The position numbers and the translations under genes are program-made. The notes under the pieces were generated by a model. That model saw only the letters and a list, made by a program, of their open reading frames with translations, ran no database searches and had not been told where the DNA came from. A DNA stretch of 64,000 bases. Origin: SZUA-229 sp036567985. Lineage in GTDB: Bacteria; Pseudomonadota; Gammaproteobacteria; SZUA-229. Each line of letters opens with the position of its first letter. Within the stretch, counting starts at the first letter, position 1. Below, piece by piece: positions 1 to 8,151 of this stretch. The DNA is taken from contig DATCTK010000016.1 in the NCBI GenBank assembly GCA_036567985.1, positions 112,049 to 176,048 of the forward strand. Direction: 5' to 3'.

Positions 1-1
1 T

Positions 2-634
2 TATCTGCGTTTCGGCAAGACCAGCTATGAATGGCAGGAATCCATAGACATTCTCAAAATCGTCACCAAGTCCCTGGCACCCCTGAAAAGTTTTGACGAG
101 TGGAAGTCATTGAAAGGCAGCTACAAGGATATCATCCACACGCTGCAGGAAAAACTGGACACTACCAAACAGAACAAGGAAAAGGCCTTTATGGCCATTG
201 CTAACCTTAAACGGCATTATGAGAACACTATAAATAACTCGGAGTTCTACGCTGAAAAATCCGGCAATGAAGCGATTTCAATCAAGGACTCGGTTTTTGC
301 AGACATGAGTCAGGATGAAATGAGCCCGCTGGAAAAACTGGCCAAAACCTCGGAAGAAGTGATGGCAGAATTACCAGGCTACGTCAAACCCGGTGTCTGG
401 TTTAAGATTTATACCACAGATAACCAGCCGCCTCGCCGTTTAAAGTTATCCATTATCACCTCGGAAAACGCACGTATGATTTTCGTTGATCGCAAGGGTG
501 TCAAGGGCATTGAAAAAGACGTCAACCAGTTCTGTGTTGAGCTGTTAACCGGTAAATCCGCGATGCTGGAAGACCACTCGGTATTTGACCAGGCACTGTT
601 CCAGGTGATTTCACAGATTGCCAGCAACAAATAA
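2..634 (+). CDS. DUF1631 family protein, C-terminal part
   Basis: The reading frame is open from base 2 to the stop at 632-634, giving about 210 residues, so the gene starts left of the window. The TTG at 110 is internal, because good coding sequence continues upstream of it. The C-terminal third (PGVWFKIYTTDNQ, RLKLSIIT, MIFVDRKGVKG) resembles the PilZ-like end of DUF1631 proteins, which are large cytoplasmic proteins of unknown role in gammaproteobacteria. A lysine- and glutamate-rich helical stretch precedes it. A strong hairpin terminator follows 65 bp downstream. The family call rests on recalled sequence pattern and the function is unknown. Confidence 0.7.
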   Translation, partial: YLRFGKTSYEWQESIDILKIVTKSLAPLKSFDEWKSLKGSYKDIIHTLQEKLDTTKQNKEKAFMAIANLKRHYENTINNSEFYAEKSGNEAISIKDSVFADMSQDEMSPLEKLAKTSEEVMAELPGYVKPGVWFKIYTTDNQPPRRLKLSIITSENARMIFVDRKGVKGIEKDVNQFCVELLTGKSAMLEDHSVFDQALFQVISQIASNK

Positions 635-698
635 CAGCTCTAACTAAATGGCAATCGAAAATTGATTATAACTATAAATGGACAAGCATCAGTCTTTT

Positions 699-727
699 AA
701 TAGCACCGAAAGGTGCTATTTTTTTAT
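699..727 (+). terminator. Rho-independent terminator after the DUF1631 gene
   Basis: A 9-bp perfect stem (AATAGCACC / GGTGCTATT) with a GAAA tetraloop at 708-711 is followed by a run of seven T. It lies 65 bp after the stop codon at 634 and points in the direction of that gene. Confidence 0.9.
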
Positions 728-730
728 ACA

Positions 731-763
731 CTGGATGTGTGGTATTTCGCGGGAGGCAGAATA
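731..763 (-). repeat. Hairpin repeat family B, copy 1
   Basis: Read on the minus strand this is a tract like GCCTCCCGCG, then AATACC, then a small hairpin ACAC-ATCCA-GTGT. The same layout occurs at 4975, 5018, 12430, 12477 and 50250 with different but complementary stem arms. It lies 20 bp from a family A inverted-repeat element. Confidence 0.75.
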
Positions 764-781
764 TAGGTAACGATAATTATC

Positions 782-1024
782 TAAAAAGAAAACGCGAACA
801 ACGCAAATGAACGCGAATAAACGCAAATCTTTAAGCAGGCTAGCTCTAACATAGTGGGTCTTGCGAGCTGCATACACTAAGGCAGTTTTAGCTGTTGTTT
901 ATTGTATTACCACCATTTTTAAAAAATTAACGGCAACAACTCCAATGAAAGCCAATGCTCAAAAATATTAGGTTTTTATCGCGTTTATTTGCGCCTATTC
1001 GCGTTCATTCGCGTTTTCTTTTTA
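782..1024. repeat. Family A inverted-repeat element, copy 1 (about 243 bp)
   Basis: The left arm (783-828) begins AAAAAGAAAACGCG and continues as tandem 10-bp units of the type AACGCRAATR. The right arm (about 978-1023) is its inverted counterpart and ends CGCGTTTTCTTTTT. The roughly 150-bp core between the arms is AT-rich and has no credible ORF. The same arms recur at 4769-4938 and 12271-12413 around unrelated cores. No transposase is encoded, so this is non-autonomous or a paired palindromic repeat. It fills the gap between the DUF1631 gene and the gene at 1066. Confidence 0.8.
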
Positions 1025-1065
1025 AACCAAAGTCATGCATTAGTGCTCATATAAATGACAGCGGC

Positions 1066-2229
1066 TTAATCTGCAGTCCAGTGCTCTGTGGCTATGCCCT
1101 CGCCCAGGTCTGCTTCCACCAGACGTCGCCGCACTTCCAGTAATTTCTCCAGCAATGCCGCTTCATATTTTTCGTAAGCCTCGGCATCCGGTACCCGGTT
1201 AACCACCACACCGAGTAACTCGGTAATCGCGTTGCCGATCGAATTCTGGCTGATGGTGACAATCAGGTCGCCCTGATCATTACGGTAAATAAGCTGCTTG
1301 AATGCCGGTTGCCAGCGAATTGAATTGGCATATTTTGGATCACGAATACAATGCTCGCGCACCTTCCTCGCAGCTCCCATAAAATCATTGTTAAACAGCA
1401 ATATGGATTCAATTGCCTGTGGAAAATAGGCGTCTTTGGGTACCGGTGAATTACGTGATGATACCTGTGAGAAAAAGGCTCGGTAGAAATCGATAAAGCC
1501 CTTTAGTACTTCGTCATACTCCTGCCAGAAACGAATCTGCTTTAACGCATCACTGCCGCCAATAATTTTCCAGCTAGGCAGGCCCTGCGGATAACCGGTA
1601 AGTGACAGGGTCGATGCATTCATATCAACCGGCTGCAATATCTGTAAATCCAGTTCGCCGAGGAACCGCTTATACACATCACGCATATACGACTGGAATA
1701 AACTGTTCTGGCCACCGTCGGTCAGGTTTGGGTTGCTCGGGTCTGCAAAATCGGCCTGCTCAAGCTGGTGCTTATCGAATACAATAAAATGGTTATGCAA
1801 CATGCGGATACTGGGCACACCGGGTGACGTCAGTGGCCAGGTGGCATCAAGACTGGCCTCGCCTGCCAGTACCAGGTGATCATCCGGGTTGGGGTACTGC
1901 TCCAGCATATAGTCGATAATAATCTGGTTCATACGATTCCAGTCATGTTTAACCTGCTCTGGAATCTGTGTACGCCGCACTGGGCGACCTAAAGGGTTCA
2001 GAATAGACTTGGAGGTATTGTAGATAATCGAGGTATCGAATTCGTTGGAGTGCCCCAGTGCCTTACGGTACATCAGCAGGCCTTCCGGATTTTCCAGCAG
2101 GCCATTATTATGTATTAGATCATTGAGATTTTCAGTGCTATTAAAGAACTCGTTGGGCGCCATACCCTCCGGCACATCCAGAGGTATAGGCCTGAAAGGG
2201 GTAACGATTTTCCGTGGACCAGTTTTCAT
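1066..2229 (-). CDS. Conserved-looking protein of unknown function, 387 aa
   Basis: I do not recognise the family. The chosen ATG at 2229 (MKTGPRKIV) has a GGAAAA ribosome-binding-like tract 6-7 nt upstream. ATG 2244 and TTG 2265 are possible alternatives adding 5 and 12 residues. The protein is soluble, with no signal peptide or membrane segment. It has a histidine pair near the middle (MLHNHFIVF, about residues 144-152), the motif LTGYPQGLPSWK around 210, and a charged helical C-terminus. The paired histidines recall HIT-type nucleotide-binding proteins, but HxHxH is not complete, so no function is claimed. It stands alone with family A repeats beyond its 3' end. Confidence 0.7.
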   Translation of the reverse strand: MKTGPRKIVTPFRPIPLDVPEGMAPNEFFNSTENLNDLIHNNGLLENPEGLLMYRKALGHSNEFDTSIIYNTSKSILNPLGRPVRRTQIPEQVKHDWNRMNQIIIDYMLEQYPNPDDHLVLAGEASLDATWPLTSPGVPSIRMLHNHFIVFDKHQLEQADFADPSNPNLTDGGQNSLFQSYMRDVYKRFLGELDLQILQPVDMNASTLSLTGYPQGLPSWKIIGGSDALKQIRFWQEYDEVLKGFIDFYRAFFSQVSSRNSPVPKDAYFPQAIESILLFNNDFMGAARKVREHCIRDPKYANSIRWQPAFKQLIYRNDQGDLIVTISQNSIGNAITELLGVVVNRVPDAEAYEKYEAALLEKLLEVRRRLVEADLGEGIATEHWTAD

Positions 2230-2378
2230 TATATTTTCCGGCATCGAATGTCTATTAACACTCAATATAACACGTGAAAAATAAAGCCCGTATCAAGATT
2301 TTTAATCCATATATTCAGACAAAATATGGCTTGAGTACAGCTTTAAGCCTCTGTAGAGAATTAACGGCGGCTATAAAA

Positions 2379-3011
2379 TTACTTAAGAAAGGGGTTACCG
2401 AGACGCTCGGCGCCAATGGTCGATTCAGGCCCATGGCCGGGAATAAAACGGTAGCTGTCTTCCAGTTTCATTAGTTTGTCGCTAATTGAACTGATCAGCT
2501 GTTGATGGTTGCCCCGTGGAAAGTCAGTGCGCCCAATTGAACCGTTAAACAGCACATCTCCCACCCAGAGTAACTGTTGTGGCACATGCTGAAGCACAAT
2601 ATGTCCCGGTGTATGTCCGGGTGTGTGCAGCACGCTGAATTGCTCGTTTCCGAGTGTTAAGGTAGATGATTCATCCAGCCATTGATCTGGCAGGAACTTA
2701 TCCACCGGGGGAAAGCCGAACATTTCACACTGCATAGCCATAGCATCGAGCAAAAACTGGTCGTCAGGGTGCGGGCCAATAACCGGTAAATTAAATTCTT
2801 TTTTTAGTTGGGCACAGCCCCCCACATGATCAAGGTGACCGTGGGTTAACCAAACTGCAGTTAGATTAACGCCCTCATCCTCAACTGCTGCCATCAGTTT
2901 CTGGATTTCACCACCCGGGTCTACCAGTACAGCATCGCGGGTCTGGTCACACCATAACAGGGAACAGTTCTGCTGGAATGGCGTGACCGGAATAATACGG
3001 TACTGCAACAT
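2379..3011 (-). CDS. Metallo-beta-lactamase-fold hydrolase, glyoxalase II-like (YcbL type)
   Basis: This 210-residue protein carries the full zinc-binding set: THGHLDH at residues 56-62, H133 in HTPGHTPGH, D152 and H193 in PGHGP. The GRTDFPRG segment near 160 is typical of the short YcbL/GloB-like group, whose members hydrolyse S-lactoylglutathione-like thioesters. It lacks the extra C-terminal substrate domain of full GloB, which agrees with its short length. It is cytoplasmic with no signal peptide. The start lies 6 bp after the stop of the FMN reductase gene, so the two are probably co-transcribed. The fold is certain; the substrate is inferred. Confidence 0.9.
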   Translation of the reverse strand: MLQYRIIPVTPFQQNCSLLWCDQTRDAVLVDPGGEIQKLMAAVEDEGVNLTAVWLTHGHLDHVGGCAQLKKEFNLPVIGPHPDDQFLLDAMAMQCEMFGFPPVDKFLPDQWLDESSTLTLGNEQFSVLHTPGHTPGHIVLQHVPQQLLWVGDVLFNGSIGRTDFPRGNHQQLISSISDKLMKLEDSYRFIPGHGPESTIGAERLGNPFLK

Positions 3012-3017
3012 CGGGTA

Positions 3018-3629
3018 TTACATTCCATTACCAAATTTATCGGTGGCGGTGGCACCGCTGTCACGTACCAGCTTCAGCGCAATTACGTACTGTTTGAGGA
3101 TATTCAGTGACCACTCAATGCGCTCTCTGAAATAGGCATCCGCATCGGCGTTATTATCGGCTGCATTTTCATTCAGTACTTTTTCTACATTACGAATAAT
3201 CACATGCTCGGGAATATAACAGAGTCGACTGTTTTTATAACTGCTCATACGCAGTTCAGCCACCGGATAGGCGCCGCCATCGGCGGATGACACACTGACA
3301 ATTTTTGCCGGTTTATGTGCCAGTTCATTTTTACCGAAGATCAGGAAAAAATTCTTTAATCCTGCTGGAACCTGTCCGTGCCATTCAGGGGTAATCACCA
3401 CAAAGCCGTCACTGGACGACAATGTCTGGCAATATGGGGCGAGTAAGTTGTTCCACTTTTCATCACCATCCCAGATACCCTGATCCCAGAGTGGCAATGG
3501 GTTATTTGCCAGGTCGATAATCGGCGCCTCGTCACAAATCCCATTCAGCAATGTTTGCTGATAATGCCTGGCCACTTTACTGCTTTGTGAATCGTTACGG
3601 TGACTGCCTGAAATAATACATATTTTCAT
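3018..3629 (-). CDS. NADPH-dependent FMN reductase / flavodoxin-like oxidoreductase
   Basis: This 203-residue flavodoxin-like fold has the phosphate-binding loop SGSHRNDSQS at residues 8-17 and the flavin-contact segment TPEWHGQVPAGLKNFF near the middle. Family members transfer electrons from NAD(P)H to FMN or quinones. It lies between a small unknown gene 22 bp upstream and the glyoxalase-like gene 6 bp downstream, forming a likely three-gene operon. The exact electron acceptor cannot be read from the sequence. Confidence 0.88.
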   Translation of the reverse strand: MKICIISGSHRNDSQSSKVARHYQQTLLNGICDEAPIIDLANNPLPLWDQGIWDGDEKWNNLLAPYCQTLSSSDGFVVITPEWHGQVPAGLKNFFLIFGKNELAHKPAKIVSVSSADGGAYPVAELRMSSYKNSRLCYIPEHVIIRNVEKVLNENAADNNADADAYFRERIEWSLNILKQYVIALKLVRDSGATATDKFGNGM

Positions 3630-3651
3630 TGTTTGACTGTTCCTGTTTATA

Positions 3652-3981
3652 TTATTGAGTAATGAGCTTTAAATTGAATTCACCGCCCTGCTCTGTCACC
3701 CGTACTTCAATCAACTCCGGGTTGCGTTCCTGCAGGTAACAACAGAGTACCTGTGCCTGGTTTTTATTGTGATCATCAATGGCGATCAGTAGCTGCATCG
3801 CCACATAAAGCTGTTTCTGGTAAGCATCCGGGGTTGCAACCGGTTGCTCTCCCAGCATAATCCCTGTATCCATATCCCGATCCATTTCATCAAGGTATCG
3901 GCGCACACGTCCCGGCAGACGATCCTGTGACGCCTGGAAAATATTCTGCTGATTCAAGGTAACGACAAAAGCTGCTGGCAT
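3652..3981 (-). CDS. Small protein of unknown function, 109 aa
   Basis: A soluble, acidic 109-residue protein that starts MPAAFVVTLNQQNIF. It has a helical centre (YQKQLYVAMQLLIAIDDHN) and a predicted strand at the end (GGEFNLKLI). It has no cysteine cluster or membrane segment and I do not recognise a family. It is the first gene of a short minus-strand group with the FMN reductase (22-bp gap) and the glyoxalase-like hydrolase, and a bidirectional terminator separates it from tpm. Confidence 0.7.
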   Translation of the reverse strand: MPAAFVVTLNQQNIFQASQDRLPGRVRRYLDEMDRDMDTGIMLGEQPVATPDAYQKQLYVAMQLLIAIDDHNKNQAQVLCCYLQERNPELIEVRVTEQGGEFNLKLITQ

Positions 3982-4030
3982 GGTTTATTTCTGTAGATTG
4001 GCTGCGTTTATACTTACCCACCATACAATA

Positions 4031-4059
4031 AAAAAGGCCGTTAATACACCGGCCTTTTT
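4031..4059 (-). terminator. Terminator after tpm (bidirectional form)
   Basis: A 10-bp perfect stem, AAAAAGGCCG (4031-4040) and CGGCCTTTTT (4050-4059), has a 9-nt loop and A/T flanks on both sides. It lies 24 bp past the tpm stop, so it most likely ends tpm transcription on the minus strand. Confidence 0.85.
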
Positions 4060-4082
4060 CGCGGAATAATGTTGCCAGTGAC

Positions 4083-4736
4083 TCAGCGGGTTATTTTATA
4101 CACACGCTCGAACATCTGGCTCAGCCCACTCTCCCTGAACCTGGGGGAATCATCTATCACATTGCGTTCATCAAGCAGACTGATATCAAACGATGGCTGG
4201 TACAGTCGCTCTACTTCATTATGGCTGACCGCAAAGGGCGGCCCCTGCATCAGTTGCTGTTCGTAATCCAGGGTTACCAGCAATATACTGACAGACTGTG
4301 GCAAGATACGTTGCAGCAGCTCGACATACCTGGTACGCATCTCTGCTGGTAGTGCGATCAATGATGCACGGTCATACACTGCGGTCACCGACTGCAGCAG
4401 TCCGGCATTCAGTTTAAAAAAATCACCCTGTAAAAGCTGGATATCCTCGGCCTGATGCAGGGTAAATTCCCCCTGCTGACTCGAGGTCGCAGTGAGTTGT
4501 TGCTCATCAATAAACTGTTGCAGCGCCTGCTCACTGCATTCCACACCCATGACCTGGCAACCCTGTGCGGCCAGCCACACCATATCCAGGCTTTTTCCAC
4601 ACAGTGGTACCAGCACCTGCTGTCCATTTTCGACGGCAATTTCAGACCAGTATTGCGCCAGATTCGGGTTAACCTGATCCAGATGAAAGCCGATTTGCTG
4701 GTCTGCCCAGCGCTGTTTCCAGAAATCTATGTGCAT
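4083..4736 (-). CDS. tpm: Thiopurine S-methyltransferase
   Basis: The frame is open to 4856, but the upstream 40 codons run through a repeat element, so I place the start at ATG 4736 (MHIDFWKQRW). That gives 217 residues, the normal length for bacterial Tpm. The SAM-binding segment VLVPLCGKSLDMVWLA is at residues 41-56, and VYDRASLIALP follows in the middle. The enzyme methylates thiopurines and, in bacteria, selenium and tellurium oxyanion derivatives, using S-adenosylmethionine in the cytoplasm. It is probably monocistronic, with a terminator 24 bp downstream. Confidence 0.92.
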   Translation of the reverse strand: MHIDFWKQRWADQQIGFHLDQVNPNLAQYWSEIAVENGQQVLVPLCGKSLDMVWLAAQGCQVMGVECSEQALQQFIDEQQLTATSSQQGEFTLHQAEDIQLLQGDFFKLNAGLLQSVTAVYDRASLIALPAEMRTRYVELLQRILPQSVSILLVTLDYEQQLMQGPPFAVSHNEVERLYQPSFDISLLDERNVIDDSPRFRESGLSQMFERVYKITR

Positions 4737-4768
4737 ATAAATCAAAACCCTGTATTGAAAACCCAAAG

Positions 4769-4938
4769 CAGAAGAAAACGCGAATGAACGCAAATGAACG
4801 CGAATAAACGCAAAATTTATATGGGCCGTATTCAATGCAGTTAAATTGGCATGCACCTCACGCTCCCTGCTTATATTTATAAAGCGCGGTTTTAATAGCG
4901 TCTATTTGCGTTGTTAGCGTTCATTCGCGTTTTCTTTT
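4769..4938. repeat. Family A inverted-repeat element, copy 2 (about 170 bp)
   Basis: The left arm (4771-4815) has GAAGAAAACGCGAATGAACG and further 10-bp AACGCRAATR units. The right arm (about 4894-4938) is its inverted partner, ending CGCGTTTTCTTTTGA. The core between the arms is about 80 bp and differs from those of copies 1 and 3. It lies just upstream of tpm and creates the false N-terminal extension of that gene. Confidence 0.8.
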
Positions 4939-4973
4939 GACTAATGACGTCCGACCCATGACTAACGACTGTT
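4939..4973. repeat. Heptamer tandem repeat (GACNNNN x5)
   Basis: Five consecutive 7-bp units each begin with GAC: GACTAAT, GACGTCC, GACCCAT, GACTAAC, GACTGTT. The same phasing occurs with better conservation at 54422-54456. The tract lies directly between a family A element and two family B hairpins. Confidence 0.6.
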
Positions 4974-4974
4974 C

Positions 4975-5011
4975 ACCTGCCTCCCGCGAAATACCGCCCG
5001 TCCTGGGCATA
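4975..5011 (+). repeat. Hairpin repeat family B, copy 2
   Basis: The order is CTGCCTCCCGCGAAATACC and then the hairpin GCCC-GTCCT-GGGC. The stem differs from every neighbouring copy but remains complementary. Confidence 0.8.
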
Positions 5012-5017
5012 ACCGCT

Positions 5018-5061
5018 ACCGGCGTCCTGCCTCTCGCGGAATACCGTACATCCTGTACATA
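5018..5061 (+). repeat. Hairpin repeat family B, copy 3 (double hairpin)
   Basis: A first hairpin, ACC then GGC-GTCCT-GCC, is followed by TCTCGCGGAAT, then ACC and a second hairpin GTAC-ATCCT-GTAC. Both loops have the form RTCCT. The comEA terminator starts immediately after. Confidence 0.8.
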
Positions 5062-5062
5062 A

Positions 5063-5090
5063 AAATACCCCGACAAGGCGGGGTATTTAT
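5063..5090 (-). terminator. Rho-independent terminator after the ComEA-like gene
   Basis: A 10-bp stem, AAATACCCCG (5063-5072) and CGGGGTATTT (5079-5088), encloses a 6-nt loop. On the minus strand the 3' arm is followed by a T run. It lies about 27 bp past the stop at 5117. Confidence 0.88.
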
Positions 5091-5116
5091 TGTACAGCTG
5101 TTTTACTGGATATTAA

Positions 5117-5374
5117 CTACAATGTCATCTTGTCGCGATTTTTCTCGATGGTTTGATCGCCGATGCCCTTGACGTTCTGCAGGTCTTCCAGCGTATTGAA
5201 CGGCCCGTGCTGTGTGCGATAATCGACTATCGCCTGGGCTTTCTTTTCACCAATACCATTCAGCTCGCTGGATAATACGACTGCATCCGCCTGGTTAATA
5301 TTCACACTACCCGCCTGTGCTAATCCTGCAATGAGCAGTGCGCTGCAAAACAATATAGCTTTTATCATTTTCAT
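5117..5374 (-). CDS. ComEA-like helix-hairpin-helix DNA-binding protein
   Basis: This 85-residue protein has an N-terminal signal peptide (hydrophobic AILFCSALLIAGLA, cleavage likely after AQA, about residue 21). A single ComEA-type domain follows with two helix-hairpin-helix motifs, LNGIGEKKAQAIVDYR and LQNVKGIGDQTIEKN. Such proteins bind double-stranded DNA in the periplasm and help pull it in during natural transformation. The short form without a membrane anchor is common in gammaproteobacteria. It stands alone, with repeats and a terminator behind it. A comEC gene lies at the far right of the window. Confidence 0.9.
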   Translation of the reverse strand: MKMIKAILFCSALLIAGLAQAGSVNINQADAVVLSSELNGIGEKKAQAIVDYRTQHGPFNTLEDLQNVKGIGDQTIEKNRDKMTL

Positions 5375-5430
5375 TTGATGACTCCTCAGTCCATTTTTGA
5401 AGGAGCCGTTACCGTATAAAAATGTGCGCC

Positions 5431-6141
5431 TTAGAACAATTCGGAAATTTCTGAATTTATTGTACGTAAAACCGCCAATGGCGTGTCAGACTGGGTAATG
5501 GGTCGGCCGATCACCAGGTAGTCCGAACCGGCTTTGAGTGCGTCCTGTGGCGTCATAATGCGGTGCTGATCATCCGCTGAGCTGCCTGCAGGGCGTATGC
5601 CCGGAGATACCAGCAGGAAGTCCTGGCCCAGTGCGGCTTTCATGGCCTCGGCCTCCTGCGCCGAACAAACCACACCATCGAGGCCCGATGACTGCGCCAG
5701 ACGGGCCAGGCTCAGGCCCTGTTCCGCCGGGGTTCGGTTAATGCCCAGTTCCTGCAGGTCTTCTGCCGACATACTGGTGAGTACGGTAACGGCGATCAGG
5801 TAAGGTGTGTTTTCTCCACTGCTGCGCTTTGCCAGTGCCGTGGCGGCGGCTTCCATCATGCGTCGACCACCTGCGGCATGCACATTCACCATCCATACGC
5901 CGAGATCTGCGGCCGCCTCACAGGCACGGGCCACGGTATTGGGAATATCATGGTATTTGAGGTCGAGAAACACCTCGAAGCCCTTCTTCTGGATGGCTTC
6001 AACAAAGGCCGGACCCAGCCGGGTAAACATTTCCTTGCCCACTTTGAGGCGACACAGCGAGGGCTCAAGCTGGTCGATCAGTTCAAAGGCGGCGCGCTCA
6101 CTGGGGTAATCAAGGGCAAGGATGACTTTACAATCGGACAT
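5431..6141 (-). CDS. pyrF: Orotidine 5'-phosphate decarboxylase
   Basis: PyrF removes CO2 from orotidine monophosphate to make UMP, the last step of pyrimidine synthesis. The active-site motif DLKYHDIPNT is at residues 60-69 with the catalytic Asp-Lys-Asp set (D60, K62, D65). The N-terminal LALDYPS and the C-terminal VSPGIRP and YLVIGRPIT phosphate-binding segments are present. I chose ATG 6141 (MSDCK, 236 aa); an in-frame TTG at 6156 would add five residues. It follows lapB by 57 bp on the same strand, an order common in gammaproteobacteria. Confidence 0.96.
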   Translation of the reverse strand: MSDCKVILALDYPSERAAFELIDQLEPSLCRLKVGKEMFTRLGPAFVEAIQKKGFEVFLDLKYHDIPNTVARACEAAADLGVWMVNVHAAGGRRMMEAAATALAKRSSGENTPYLIAVTVLTSMSAEDLQELGINRTPAEQGLSLARLAQSSGLDGVVCSAQEAEAMKAALGQDFLLVSPGIRPAGSSADDQHRIMTPQDALKAGSDYLVIGRPITQSDTPLAVLRTINSEISELF

Positions 6142-6198
6142 AGTAACTAAACTCAATGTAACTCAGGGCACATGTAACTCAGGCCATATAACGGGGAC

Positions 6199-7380
6199 TC
6201 AATCGGCTTTTGGCGCCATACTACTCCAGCTATGGCAGGTAGGACATAACCACACATGGGTATTGGCTGTGTAGCCACACTTCACACACTGGTAGGCATG
6301 GTGCCTGGCGATAATGGCATTGACCACGCCGGGAATAATGGATTCAGTATAATCATGCTGCTGACCTGCAGGCTGCTTGATCTGTGCATCCACCAGGGCT
6401 TTCAGGGCACTCAGCGAAGGATGTCGGCTGGCTGCATCGGACAGATACTCCATCGCCGCCTGGTTGCCATGCAATTCTTCAATCAGCGGCACCAGCTGGT
6501 TCAGCAGCGGCAGTTCCGGGTATTTGCGATCTATCGATTGCAGATAGGCCAGCCCCTTGGGCAGGCTGGACAGGTTGCGATAACATAGCAGTAATCGTTT
6601 GACCACCAGCGGAAACATCTGGATATCCTGCTGTTCCACCTGGCGTAGAAAGCGTATCGCCTTTTGCGGGCGACCACGGTTTATCGCCAGATCCGCCAGC
6701 ATAATCGAGGCGCGCACGCAGTTTTTATCCACATTCAGAGCCTGGGTGGCGAGTGATTCCGCTTCGCGAAAATCCTGTTGCGTGATCATCTGCTGGCTCA
6801 GTTCACAGTAATACTGGGCAATCACCCGGTTCAGACGCCCATCTCCACGGCGTTGGTGGCGGATGGCGATATTGATCGCCTGATCCCACTCCTGCTCGCT
6901 CTCGTAAATGCTCATCAGACATTTCTGCGCTTCCTGGGTGTATTCCTCGTCCTCAACCACCTGCTTGAACAGACCCTCCGCCCGATCCAGCCAGCCTGCC
7001 TGCAGGTAATCCTTGGCCAGGGAGATCAGCACGGTGGACTTGTATTCCGCCGGCAGGGATGGCCTGGCGAGCAGGTTCTGGTGCAGCTTGATCGCTTTAT
7101 CGATTTCTCCCTGGCGGCGGAAAATTGCCCCCAGCGCGAGGCTGGTATCAATGGTCTCCCAGTCGGTTTCCACCAGCTCGATAAAGATATCCAGCGCCTT
7201 GTCCTGCTGGTCATTCAGCAGGTAGTTCAGGCCCTGGAAATAGTCATTGGAGAAGCGCAGTTTCTTTTTCTGTTTACGCAGGCGTCGGCGGGCAATCACA
7301 TAGCCCAGCACAAAGCCCATTACAGGCAGCAGAATCACCAGCCAGTCGGCTGTGAAGTTGAAATGCAGAATGTCTGTCAT
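6199..7380 (-). CDS. lapB: Lipopolysaccharide assembly protein B (TPR protein with rubredoxin-like end)
   Basis: LapB (YciM) adjusts lipid A synthesis by promoting FtsH-dependent LpxC turnover. The 393-residue protein has one N-terminal membrane anchor (about residues 13-31) and a long run of tetratricopeptide repeats. The C-terminal zinc ribbon has paired cysteines at 365/368 and 379/382 (CVKC and CPTC). Length and layout match the family. It lies 15 bp after lapA and before pyrF. The zinc ribbon is needed for LapB function in E. coli. Confidence 0.96.
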   Translation of the reverse strand: MTDILHFNFTADWLVILLPVMGFVLGYVIARRRLRKQKKKLRFSNDYFQGLNYLLNDQQDKALDIFIELVETDWETIDTSLALGAIFRRQGEIDKAIKLHQNLLARPSLPAEYKSTVLISLAKDYLQAGWLDRAEGLFKQVVEDEEYTQEAQKCLMSIYESEQEWDQAINIAIRHQRRGDGRLNRVIAQYYCELSQQMITQQDFREAESLATQALNVDKNCVRASIMLADLAINRGRPQKAIRFLRQVEQQDIQMFPLVVKRLLLCYRNLSSLPKGLAYLQSIDRKYPELPLLNQLVPLIEELHGNQAAMEYLSDAASRHPSLSALKALVDAQIKQPAGQQHDYTESIIPGVVNAIIARHHAYQCVKCGYTANTHVWLCPTCHSWSSMAPKAD

Positions 7381-7395
7381 CAGTTAAGTTTCAGG

Positions 7396-7677
7396 TCATT
7401 TTCCAGGTTTTTGCAAAACACCGGACAGGCCCTGCAGTGTTTCTTTTTTGCGCTGTAAACGACGTATGGTTCTTTTCTGACTGAATAGTGTAACAAGGTT
7501 AATTGCATAACCCAGTATGACACCGATTAACATCGCAATCAGCAAGATAACGGTAAGCGGTAAATCCAGTTGAACAGTGAATAAATCGACAGTGACCAGC
7601 TGCGCATTTTTAAAGGTAAATGCAGCAATCACTAAAATAAGAGGTATAGATACGAGCAAACTTATAAAGCGTTTCAT
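7396..7677 (-). CDS. lapA: Lipopolysaccharide assembly protein A
   Basis: A 93-residue inner-membrane protein (DUF1049, YciS) with two hydrophobic helices (about residues 3-20 and 40-63) and a basic cytoplasmic tail (QKRTIRRLQRKKETLQ). LapA and LapB act together at the inner membrane to coordinate lipopolysaccharide synthesis. It lies between ihfB (82-bp gap) and lapB (15-bp gap), the arrangement seen in many gammaproteobacteria. Confidence 0.93.
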   Translation of the reverse strand: MKRFISLLVSIPLILVIAAFTFKNAQLVTVDLFTVQLDLPLTVILLIAMLIGVILGYAINLVTLFSQKRTIRRLQRKKETLQGLSGVLQKPGK

Positions 7678-7759
7678 GGGATTAATCGGCTGCTCTATCC
7701 TGTGGCTGGCCCAATAGATGGCCCAGAGGTTGACCTGTTAATGCCTGAAATAGCACAGC

Positions 7760-8086
7760 TTACTGCTGCTGTTTTTTTAACGAGTCGTTAACTCGCTCAC
7801 GCAATTCCTTACCAGGCTTGAAATGAGGTACATATTTACCGGGCAATGACACGGAGTCGCCGGTTTTCGGATTACGTCCTGACCTTGGCGGTCTGAAATG
7901 CAGGCTGAAACTGCCAAAACCCCGTATTTCAATACGTTCGCCGGTTGCCAGTGCTTCTGACATCTGTTCCAGCAGGCTTTTAACGGCCAGTTCTACGTCT
8001 TTGTAAGCCAGATGGTTCTGCTTTCGCGCCATCAATTCAATCAGCTCAGACTTCATCATCGCTCTGGTAACGACTTCACCCGACAT
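7760..8086 (-). CDS. ihfB: Integration host factor subunit beta
   Basis: IhfB pairs with IhfA to bend DNA sharply at specific sites and shapes transcription and recombination. The diagnostic block ERIEIRGFGSFSLHFRPPRS is followed by GRNPKTGD and YVPHFKPGKELRERVN, covering the beta arms and the DNA-intercalating proline. ATG 8086 has GGGGAAA 5-7 nt upstream and gives 108 residues. The tandem ATGs at 8059 and 8056 match the start of the E. coli protein (MTKSELIE) and are real alternatives. It lies downstream of rpsA, its usual partner. Confidence 0.94.
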   Translation of the reverse strand: MSGEVVTRAMMKSELIELMARKQNHLAYKDVELAVKSLLEQMSEALATGERIEIRGFGSFSLHFRPPRSGRNPKTGDSVSLPGKYVPHFKPGKELRERVNDSLKKQQQ

Positions 8087-8151
8087 TATATATTTCCCCA
8101 TTTAAATACAGCGGTCATCCCTGACCACACTGCATATGTTAGTAACTTATC

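Noticed and set aside
782..1024. Possible CRISPR array
   Set aside because: The repeated units are contiguous 10-bp blocks without unique spacers, arranged as inverted arms, and no cas genes are present.
955..1143. Short frame starting in family A copy 1
   Set aside because: It is made mostly of the inverted-repeat arm and has no protein signature.
4737..4856. N-terminal extension of tpm
   Set aside because: The extra 40 codons are repeat DNA, and Tpm proteins start at the MHIDFWKQRW position.
6778..7458. 226-codon open frame on the + strand opposite lapB/lapA
   Set aside because: It is antisense to two clearly identified genes and has no recognisable motif, so it is a shadow frame.
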